Assembly: GCF_900182745.1 (NCBI RefSeq)
Contig: NZ_FXTY01000003.1
Span: forward strand, 248,001 to 312,000
Direction: 5' to 3'
Source: Shimia sagamensis
GTDB taxonomy: Bacteria > Pseudomonadota > Alphaproteobacteria > Rhodobacterales > Rhodobacteraceae
Length of the DNA stretch: 64,000 bases
Shown: piece after piece, positions 55,428 to 64,000 of the stretch
Layout: the number at the start of each line of letters is the position of its first letter
Position numbering within the stretch: position 1 is the stretch's first letter
Position numbers and translations under genes: made by a program
The notes under the pieces: generated by a model
The model's database searches: none
What the model saw: the letters and a program-made list of their open reading frames with translations, nothing else
Told to the model about the DNA's origin: nothing

Positions 55428-55685
55428 TCAATAATGTGGCGGACGTTCGTCACCTACCACAATACCGCCGCCGCCGTCTTTCTCGCGACCGGCTTCTCGT
55501 TCCATCAACATCTGCACGCGCCGGGTCAAAAGCGCGATTTCTGTGTCCTGACGGGCGACAACGTCACTCAACTCCTCGACAGTGCGAGTCAGATGGGCAA
55601 TCTTTTCTTCAAGCTGTTCCATAGGGGCGGCATAGGCTGCGGCCCCTTGCGGGTCAAGCGACGCCGTGTCTTTCTTGCTTTGCAT
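55428..55685 (-). CDS. slyX: SlyX family protein
   Basis: The 85-residue protein is a predicted single coiled coil (MEQLEEKIAHLTRTVEELSDV, VARQDTEIALLTRRVQMLME), with the proline-rich SlyX C-terminal end (DERPPHY). Function is unknown. A shorter product starting at Met22 (55622) is possible; neither start has a strong ribosome binding site. Confidence 0.85.
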   Translation of the reverse strand: MQSKKDTASLDPQGAAAYAAPMEQLEEKIAHLTRTVEELSDVVARQDTEIALLTRRVQMLMEREAGREKDGGGGIVVGDERPPHY

Positions 55686-55720
55686 ATCAAGGTGCGGTCT
55701 GTGATCTAAGGAGGCGTCTC

Positions 55721-56524
55721 ATGTCGGTTATGGTTCAAACCAGAGGTCGAGTCAGGGTAGTGAGCATCAACCGCCCTGCTGTGCGCAACGCTGTGAACCC
55801 CGAAACGGCGCGGCTGTTGTTTGATGCCTTCATGGATTTTGAGACAGATGACTCTGTGGATGTGGCGATCCTAACCGGTGGCCAAGCGGGCTTCTGTGCG
55901 GGGTTTGATTTGAAAGCAGCGGCCAACATTCTTGGGAGCGATTGGCAAGACACTGTGGCAATCCCCGCCAATTGGCAGGACGCTCAGGCGCAGCCCATCC
56001 TTGGCCCGATGGGACCATCGCGCCTGATGTTGTCTAAACCTGTGATTGCGGCAGTTGAAGGCCATGCTGTGGCGGGGGGGCTTGAGCTGGCGGCATGGTG
56101 TGACATGCGGGTTGCATCGACGACCGCGGTGATGGGTGTTTTCTGTCGCCGCTGGGGCGTGCCACTGATTGACGGCGGCACCGTACGATTGCCGCGCATT
56201 CTTGGACAAGGTCGCGCAAATGATCTCATTCTGACAGGGCGTCCAGTGTCCGGTGACGAAGCGCATCGTATTGGTTTGGTGGATCGTCTTTGCCCCGAAG
56301 GCCACGCCATGGAAGAAGCGCTGATCTTGGCCGATAGTCTAACGCGGTTTCCACAAAACTGCATGCGGGCTGATTTCTTATCTGCACGCCCGAGCGGCAT
56401 TAAACTGGCGGCCGCTTTACATCGTGAATGGGCGTCGTTTGAGAGCTTTGTCGCTGAAGGTCAGAAAGGCGCAGCCAGCTTTGTGGCGGGGAAAGGCCGT
56501 GGTGGCGGCTTCTCTGACATATGA
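55721..56524 (+). CDS. Crotonase (enoyl-CoA hydratase/isomerase) family protein
   Basis: The 267-residue protein has the crotonase signature: FCAGFDLKAAAN and the oxyanion-hole region AAVEGHAVAGGLELAAWCDMRVAS, followed by GGTVRLPRILGQGRANDLILTGRPV. It acts on an acyl-CoA thioester, in beta-oxidation or aromatic degradation, but the exact reaction is not clear. A strong AAGGAGG lies 6 bases before the ATG. Confidence 0.9.
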   Translation: MSVMVQTRGRVRVVSINRPAVRNAVNPETARLLFDAFMDFETDDSVDVAILTGGQAGFCAGFDLKAAANILGSDWQDTVAIPANWQDAQAQPILGPMGPSRLMLSKPVIAAVEGHAVAGGLELAAWCDMRVASTTAVMGVFCRRWGVPLIDGGTVRLPRILGQGRANDLILTGRPVSGDEAHRIGLVDRLCPEGHAMEEALILADSLTRFPQNCMRADFLSARPSGIKLAAALHREWASFESFVAEGQKGAASFVAGKGRGGGFSDI

Positions 56525-56614
56525 TCTGCCCGGCAACAGTGTCGCACCTTGTGGTAAGGTTTTCTGTGAACACAAATCATGGTCCGAGACAAAACCGTCG
56601 TGTTACCGACATGA

Positions 56615-58792
<2,178 letters not shown>

Positions 58793-58818
58793 GCTTTATC
58801 GCAATGAGAAACGCGAAG

Positions 58819-58840
58819 GGGCGCCAGAGGCGCCCTTTTT
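58819..58840 (+). terminator. Terminator of the FadH-like gene
   Basis: GGGCGCC and GGCGCCC form a 7-bp stem with an AGA loop, followed by TTTTT. Confidence 0.88.
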
Positions 58841-58849
58841 CCTTTTCCG

Positions 58850-58882
58850 CAAAAAAGAAGGCCCGGACAAAACTGCCGGGCC
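58850..58882 (-). terminator. Terminator of the LysR gene
   Basis: GGCCCGG and CCGGGCC pair around a 9-base loop on the minus strand and a T-rich run follows. It lies 40 bases after the LysR stop. Confidence 0.75.
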
Positions 58883-58921
58883 AAGGTGCTTTCTCTTAGA
58901 AAGCCAGGGGAAAAATCAAAT

Positions 58922-59827
58922 TCACCATTCGGTGGGGCCTTTTTCAGCAAAGGCGTGCACCAGGAAGTCAATGAACGCGCGGACCTTTGGCTGGGTGAAG
59001 CGTCCGGGCGGGTAGACGGCATAGATGCCTTGTGTCTCAACCGGCAGATCCGGAATGGCTTCTTCAACCAAACCCTGTTCCAGCGCGTCAGCATAGAGGA
59101 AGCTTGGCAGATACGCGATGCCAAGACCCGCTTGTGCGGCGTTCAGCAAGGATTGTCCGTCATTTACCGACAGCCAGCCAGCGGTGCGCACTTGGCGCTT
59201 CTCACCGGATGGGGCGGTCAGCTTCCACACCGCGCCATTGGACTGGCTCGAGTAGTGCAGCAGCTTATGGTGGTTCAGGTCGTCAATCTTCTCTGGGCGA
59301 CCGTATTTCTCAAAATAGCCCGGGGAGGCGATCATGCGTTTGGTGGTCTCGGTCAGCTTGCGGGCCCGTAGGGTGCTGTCTTCCAGCTCCCCAATTCGAA
59401 TGGCCATGTCAAAGCCTTCGGAGATCAGCTCCACATACCGGTTGTTCAGCACCATATTCACTGTGATGTCTGGGAACTCGCTTAAGAAGTCCCCCAACAC
59501 AGGTGATAGGTGGTTCACGCCAAAGTCGGTGGCCACGGAGATGCGCAGCAAACCGGACGGTGCGGACTGCATGGACGTGACCAGTGCGTCTGCTTCCCCT
59601 GCGTCATTGAGAACGCGGCGGGCACGGTCGTAATAGGCTAGGCCAATTTCGGTTGGCGACACGCGGCGTGTTGTTCGGTTGAGTAGGCGTGCGCCCAGAC
59701 GGGCCTCTAGCGAGGACACATGTTTGGAAACGGCAGATTTTGAGATGCCCATCTTTCGTGCGGCATCTGTAAATCCCCCCTGATCCACCACAGTGGCGAA
59801 TGCTTCCATTTCGGTCAGGCGATCCAT
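58922..59827 (-). CDS. LysR family transcriptional regulator
   Basis: The 301-residue protein has the N-terminal winged helix (AFATVVDQGGFTDAARKMGI, SKSAVSKHVSSLEARLG) and the effector-binding domain. The target genes are unknown. It is convergent with the FadH-like gene, so it probably does not control that gene by shared promoter. Confidence 0.94.
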   Translation of the reverse strand: MDRLTEMEAFATVVDQGGFTDAARKMGISKSAVSKHVSSLEARLGARLLNRTTRRVSPTEIGLAYYDRARRVLNDAGEADALVTSMQSAPSGLLRISVATDFGVNHLSPVLGDFLSEFPDITVNMVLNNRYVELISEGFDMAIRIGELEDSTLRARKLTETTKRMIASPGYFEKYGRPEKIDDLNHHKLLHYSSQSNGAVWKLTAPSGEKRQVRTAGWLSVNDGQSLLNAAQAGLGIAYLPSFLYADALEQGLVEEAIPDLPVETQGIYAVYPPGRFTQPKVRAFIDFLVHAFAEKGPTEW

Positions 59828-59981
59828 GTTTTGATCCTCTAATGTCTTCCTTGGAGACTAGATATGCCGGTGAAATCGGGCAGGAAGAGGGCAGGGGCCG
59901 GACAATGTTGGGGTTTTGGAGGGATCGTTTTTATCTTGGAAACGCGGAAACGAAGTGTTTCTCTTCCGGGCATGTGCATTT

Positions 59982-60758
59982 CTAAGGCAGGATCTCCTGC
60001 TCAAACAGCGCATCACCCAGCCGTTGCGCCGAGGTTTGTAAAAACTCCACTTGTGACATTGCGTCTGTCAACGTCATTCGGGGTTTCGGGCCGTGAAAGG
60101 CAAGTGCTGCAAAGAACCGTCCACGTGAATCGGTCACTGGCACAGCAATTGCCACCATTCCTTCCATGAACTCTTCGCGGTCCAAGGCAAAGCCGTCTCG
60201 GGTGATCTGTGCAAGCTCTGCTAGGAGATCTTCTGGAGACACATGGGTCGCACTGGTGCGCGCGTCCAGTTTAAGTGACGCAACCATCTTTTTACGCGCG
60301 GTGGGCCCCAGGCTTGCGAGAAAGCACTTGCCACTCGCGGAGCAGTGGAACGGTACTTGGGTGCCGATCGGAAGCTGAATGCGGAAAGCCCAGTCGGTCT
60401 CTACACGATCCAGATACGTCATTCCTGTATCTTGCGGGACCACATAGTTCACGCTTTCGCCGACGGTGCGCGCAACGTCTTTAAGAATCTGATGGCGAAA
60501 CAAATGGTCTCTTGAGTTGTAGAGCAGACCAGCGCCCATTTCCCGCAGGCGTCGTGCAACTTGATACCGACGCGATGTGCCGCGCCGGGTGAGAAAGCCG
60601 TTCTCCTCAAGCGTTGCGCAAAGACGGTGCACGGTCTGTTTCGGCAATTGTAAGGATTCATTGATCTCTGTTGCGGTCATTGCTCGGTCACTTTTTCCCA
60701 GAATTTCAAGGATCAGAAGTGTGCGAAGATTGGTGGGGATCCTCTCAGGGATTGTCAT
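59982..60758 (-). CDS. IclR family transcriptional regulator
   Basis: The 258-residue protein has an N-terminal helix-turn-helix (MTATEINESLQLPKQTVHRL) and an IclR effector-binding domain with PFHCSASGKCFLASL and GMVAIAVPVTDSRGRFFAAL. It is divergent from the HpsN-like dehydrogenase gene and probably regulates it. Confidence 0.93.
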   Translation of the reverse strand: MTIPERIPTNLRTLLILEILGKSDRAMTATEINESLQLPKQTVHRLCATLEENGFLTRRGTSRRYQVARRLREMGAGLLYNSRDHLFRHQILKDVARTVGESVNYVVPQDTGMTYLDRVETDWAFRIQLPIGTQVPFHCSASGKCFLASLGPTARKKMVASLKLDARTSATHVSPEDLLAELAQITRDGFALDREEFMEGMVAIAVPVTDSRGRFFAALAFHGPKPRMTLTDAMSQVEFLQTSAQRLGDALFEQEILP

Positions 60759-60884
60759 GACATGGGCACTCTAAGTTTTGTTTTGAAATGGCTTGGAAAC
60801 ATTGTAGCGCCAAATTTCGCAAAAAATAGGATACTTAGTCTCATTTTTTGACAAAAATCGCAATTTGGGATGCTGGAGCAAAGG

Positions 60885-62195
60885 ATGCGGACATATCTAA
60901 AGGGAGCCCGCCGGAAGGTTGAAGCTGACACTCCTGACGTTCAGATCGCGGTTGCGAAAATTCTCGAAGATATCGAGCAGGGCGGGAATTCTGCGGCTTT
61001 GGCATACGCCGCCAAATTTGACAAATTCTCAGGTCAGACTTTGGTGTCTCGGGAAGAGATCGAGCGTGCCTCACGAAGCCTGTCTCAGGAACTCAAAGAT
61101 GATATCCATTTTGCACACGACAATGTGCGTCGATTTGCGGAGCTGCAAAAAACCACCGTGCAAGATTTCGAAACAGAAATTCTGCCGGGCTTTATCACGG
61201 GTCAAAAATCCATCCCGGTGGATTGCGCCGGATGTTACGTGCCGGGCGGACGCTATAGTCACATCTCAAGTGCCATTATGACGGTCACAACCGCCAAGGT
61301 GGCGGGGTGCCGCAAGATCACCGCGTGTTCACCACCGCACTCAACCGAAGGCATGCCGCCCGCAATCATCTATGCGGCGCATGTCTGCGGAGCGGACCAA
61401 ATTCTTGCCATGGGTGGGGTTCAGGGCGTTGCAGCAATGACCTTTGGTTTGTTTGGCTTGCCAAAAGCCAATATTCTGGTTGGGCCGGGCAACCAATTTG
61501 TAGCAGAAGCCAAACGCCAGCTCTTTGGTCGGGTTGGCATCGACATGGTGGCCGGCCCAACCGACAGTCTGATCTTGGCAGATGAAACGGCTGATGCGCA
61601 TCTTGTGGCCACGGATTTGGTGAGCCAAGCGGAACACGGCTACAACTCACCAGTGTGGCTGGTCACGAACAGTCTGGAGTTGGCAAAGAAGGTGCTCACT
61701 GCGGTTCCGGACTTGATCGCAGCCCTGCCGGATTTGAACCGCGTCAACGCTGAGGCGGCCTGGCGCGACTATGCGGAAGTAGTGCTGTGCTCCACACGCG
61801 AAGAGATGGCCGCGACCTCGGACGAATATGCGCCGGAGCATCTTACCGTACAAGCCGAAGATCTGGATTGGTGGCTGTCGCGACTAACGGCGTATGGCTC
61901 TCTATTCTTAGGTGAAGAGACAACCGTCTCTTATGGCGATAAAGCGGCAGGGACCAACCACGTTCTGCCAACTTCGCGAGCCGCGCACTACACCGGCGGG
62001 CTATCAGTGCACAAATTCATGAAAATTGTTACGTGGCAACGCACCTCGCGTGAGGGATCCAAAGCTGTCGCACGAGCTACATCTCGCCTGTCGCGCCTGG
62101 AAGGTATGGAAGGGCACGCGCGTGCTGCGGATGCGCGTTTGGCTAAATATTTTCCGACGGAAACCTCCGATTTGTCCGCCAGTGATCGTCCATAA
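60885..62195 (+). CDS. Histidinol dehydrogenase family protein (HpsN-like)
   Basis: The 436-residue protein is a homologue of HisD but differs from the canonical copy at 29836. It has SQAEHGYNSPVW at the zinc site, as in HpsN, in place of SQAEHDES. The other site motifs, GPGNQFVAEAKRQLFGRVGI, YAPEHLTV and GTNHVLPTSRAAHY, are kept. HpsN oxidises (R)-2,3-dihydroxypropane-1-sulfonate to sulfolactate, a route for organosulfonate breakdown common in marine bacteria. The substrate here is inferred, since no other sulfonate genes are near. ATG 60885 has GGAG 7 bases upstream; ATG 60870 is an alternative. Confidence 0.88.
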   Translation: MRTYLKGARRKVEADTPDVQIAVAKILEDIEQGGNSAALAYAAKFDKFSGQTLVSREEIERASRSLSQELKDDIHFAHDNVRRFAELQKTTVQDFETEILPGFITGQKSIPVDCAGCYVPGGRYSHISSAIMTVTTAKVAGCRKITACSPPHSTEGMPPAIIYAAHVCGADQILAMGGVQGVAAMTFGLFGLPKANILVGPGNQFVAEAKRQLFGRVGIDMVAGPTDSLILADETADAHLVATDLVSQAEHGYNSPVWLVTNSLELAKKVLTAVPDLIAALPDLNRVNAEAAWRDYAEVVLCSTREEMAATSDEYAPEHLTVQAEDLDWWLSRLTAYGSLFLGEETTVSYGDKAAGTNHVLPTSRAAHYTGGLSVHKFMKIVTWQRTSREGSKAVARATSRLSRLEGMEGHARAADARLAKYFPTETSDLSASDRP

Positions 62196-62213
62196 GGCTT
62201 TGCGGTTTGAATT

Positions 62214-63620
62214 TTAGAGAAGCGGTGAAAACAGCCGCGTAATTGGCGCACCAATCTGAATGCGGAGCGGTTGCTCATTCAGGGTCTTTTCCAGCAGGAA
62301 AGACTTAGCAAAATCGGTCTTGAACATGTCTTCAAGATCATTCGCGGCTCGCGCATCAAACATCACTGCCATCGTTTCGAAATTTAGAATAAAAGAACGG
62401 TTGTCCATGTTTGTGGTGCCAACGGCGGCCAGAGTGTCATCAACTAGAACCACTTTTTGGTGCATGAACCCATCTGTGTAGCGCCAGATCGTTGCGCCGG
62501 CCTCACGTACTTCGTCAAAATAGGCGAAGGCGGCCAGCCATACCATTTTGTGGTCAATGTTGTCCGGTACCAAAATCCGAACATCGACACCATTGAGCGC
62601 GGCATGCTTGATGGCCGTCAGCACATGCACGTCTGGAACAAAATAGGGGGAGGCAATCCATACGCGGTCCTTGGCATTAGCCAAAGCGGAGAAAAAGAAC
62701 ATCGCCCCGGTTTCGAGTTTATCGCCCGGTCCTGTTGGGACAACGAGGCCGGACATGTCTTCCTCCGCCCGTCCACTTTTCCAGTTGAGAACAGTGAGGA
62801 GATTTTCTTCTGTGGTCCAGTGCCAGTCTTCGGCGAAGATCAGCTGTAGCTGGCTCACCACAGGCCCTTTGAGTTGCACATGTGTATCTCGCCACTTGCC
62901 GAAGTAGGGGCTCAGCCCGAGGTATTCGTCGCCAACATTCAGGCCCCCGGTAAATGCGGTGGTGCCATCAATGACCACTGTCTTTCGGTGGTTTCGAAAG
63001 TTGAGTTGAAACCGATTCTTAGGCACGCGCATTTGAGATGGTTCGACAATCTGAACCCCTGCATCTCGCAGCGTTTGGCGGTAGGAGTGGGGCATTTTTA
63101 CGCACCCGATAGGGTCATATAGCACACGGACAACAACCCCACGATCCGCCGCCGCAATCAGATGGTTTTGCAGGCGTCGCCCTAATCCGTCGTCGTGAAT
63201 GATGTAGAATTGCAGCAAAACATAGTGCTGCGCACCATCAATGGCTGCGAAGATCGTGTCAAATGTCTCTTCGCCATCAATCAGCAATTCCATCGCATTG
63301 CCGCGCGTAACAGGCAGGTCGGAAATTGCTTCCAGTGCTTTGGTTGGAAATTCTGGCGGAACGTCCGGCTTGAGCGCTTCCTTGACCTCCTGAATGCGCT
63401 CAATCACATCTTCGCTGTCCCGCCGCCCGGTGACGTAATGCTGAAACTTGTGATGTCCCAAGAACAGATAGGCGGGAACAGAGATGTAGGGTGCGGCAAT
63501 CAGGAAGACTACCCATCCAACCGCACCCTGAGGGGTGCGGGAGTGTTGGACTGCGCGCCAAGCCATTACCAGAGCGGTCAACTCCAATATGACGAGGAAG
63601 ATCGCCAAAAATGTGCCCAA
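62214..63620 (-). CDS. cls: Cardiolipin synthase (phospholipase D family)
   Basis: The 468-residue membrane protein has two N-terminal helices and two PLD motifs: HRKTVVIDGTTAFTGG and HQKVVLVDDTLAAVGT (HxKxxxxD twice). These enzymes join two phosphatidylglycerol molecules to form cardiolipin at the inner membrane. The gene is convergent with the HpsN-like gene (18-base gap). Confidence 0.94.
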   Translation of the reverse strand: MGTFLAIFLVILELTALVMAWRAVQHSRTPQGAVGWVVFLIAAPYISVPAYLFLGHHKFQHYVTGRRDSEDVIERIQEVKEALKPDVPPEFPTKALEAISDLPVTRGNAMELLIDGEETFDTIFAAIDGAQHYVLLQFYIIHDDGLGRRLQNHLIAAADRGVVVRVLYDPIGCVKMPHSYRQTLRDAGVQIVEPSQMRVPKNRFQLNFRNHRKTVVIDGTTAFTGGLNVGDEYLGLSPYFGKWRDTHVQLKGPVVSQLQLIFAEDWHWTTEENLLTVLNWKSGRAEEDMSGLVVPTGPGDKLETGAMFFFSALANAKDRVWIASPYFVPDVHVLTAIKHAALNGVDVRILVPDNIDHKMVWLAAFAYFDEVREAGATIWRYTDGFMHQKVVLVDDTLAAVGTTNMDNRSFILNFETMAVMFDARAANDLEDMFKTDFAKSFLLEKTLNEQPLRIQIGAPITRLFSPLL

Positions 63621-63937
63621 TTGTGTCTCCTGGTACCGCGCTGGATAAAGGCCAGCATGCTCACAAAAAGCCTATCTCACAGATGCAGGTTGCGCCAACT
63701 GTGAAGTTTTTGTCGTCTTCTTCAAGCGCAGAGGTCGGGTTCAATAGGAGGTGTCGGGTGTGGTAACGTGTTTTATCTTTTCCAAAATGCTTGCCAGTTG
63801 TCGGAATCGTCTGTAAAGGGCGCGAGTTCCTTACTGGAATCTTGAGGCGGGGTGATTCCCGCCTTGTGGGTTCGACGAGGGTTTGCGGTGGTCGCGGATC
63901 CTCCTCTCAACTCCAACGCCTATACAAGGCTGACGAA
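63621..63937 (+). other. Intergenic and leader region upstream of rpsJ
   Basis: These 317 bases have no gene. AGGCGGG (63845-63851) pairs with CCCGCCT (63858-63864) in a 7-bp hairpin 74 bases before the rpsJ start. TTGCCA-N17-TAAAGG at 63791-63819 is a possible but weak promoter. No tuf gene precedes rpsJ. Confidence 0.45.
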
Positions 63938-64000
63938 ATGCAAAGTCAAAACATTCGCATTCGGCTGAAGGCTTTTGATTACCGTGTACTGGATGCCAGC
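63938..64000 (+). CDS. rpsJ: 30S ribosomal protein S10 (partial, cut by window end)
   Basis: The first 21 codons (MQSQNIRIRLKAFDYRVLDA plus S) match the conserved start of alphaproteobacterial S10. It assembles into the small ribosomal subunit and is also an antitermination factor. The window end truncates it. It would begin the S10 operon, which continues beyond the edge. Confidence 0.95.
   Translation, partial: MQSQNIRIRLKAFDYRVLDAS

Overview
The window reads as chromosomal DNA of a marine alphaproteobacterium of the order Rhodobacterales (Roseobacter-like). This is inferred from protein families and gene order, not from an rRNA gene. The main clues are the block murA - DUF2948 - hisD - UPF0262 - LMW phosphatase - infA - maf - RNase G/E - yacG - tRNA-Phe, the GcvT-fused FAD dehydrogenase, the RTX/Hint protein, the BMP-type nucleoside ABC transporter, and GC-rich DNA with many 1-4 base ATGA/TAATG/GTGA gene overlaps. 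No rRNA, CRISPR array, intact insertion sequence or replication origin was seen.

Layout. 1-9.3 kb: a dimethylglycine/sarcosine dehydrogenase-like enzyme, a membrane zinc-ribbon protein, an EF-hand protein, an AhpD-like protein, a translationally coupled operon (aldo/keto reductase, FAD oxidoreductase, DUF938 methyltransferase), a quinone reductase and an Lrp regulator divergent from trxB. 9.5-14.5 kb: trxB, a membrane heme/[2Fe-2S]/adenylate cyclase resembling CyaC, and a bifunctional ATP sulfurylase/APS kinase that carries an EPS-type MarR winged helix at its N-terminus, with a perfect 20-bp palindrome just before its start. 14.5-26.4 kb: an exported amidohydrolase, a four-gene BMP/nucleoside ABC transporter operon, an exported DUF3604 protein, an HpaI-type aldolase and a large acidic RTX/Hint protein. 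27.2-37.3 kb: tRNA-Thr and the conserved housekeeping block, broken up by a GNAT, an SDR and a TPR-sulfotransferase.

37.3-50.4 kb looks like a genomic island placed directly downstream of tRNA-Phe. It has a P4-type tyrosine integrase, then a self-contained sugar-alcohol module: AraC regulator, binding protein, two permeases, zinc polyol dehydrogenase, ABC ATPase, xylulokinase, transketolase and transaldolase. The inferred route is import of a pentitol or hexitol, oxidation to a ketose (probably D-xylulose), phosphorylation to xylulose-5-phosphate, and entry into central metabolism through the transketolase/transaldolase pair carried on the island. Both island edges hold about 0.3-0.5 kb with no recognisable gene.

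50.4-64 kb returns to core-like content: a zf-CHCC zinc-finger protein, an ABC ATPase with no adjacent permease, dnaE, slyX, a crotonase, a fadH-like dienoyl-CoA reductase, LysR and IclR regulators, a second histidinol-dehydrogenase-family enzyme resembling HpsN, a cardiolipin synthase, and the first 21 codons of rpsJ at the window edge.

The strongest candidates for something undescribed are the MarR-sulfurylase-APS kinase fusion with its palindrome, possibly linked to the TPR-sulfotransferase elsewhere in the window, and the tRNA-Phe pentitol island that brings its own non-oxidative pentose-phosphate enzymes.
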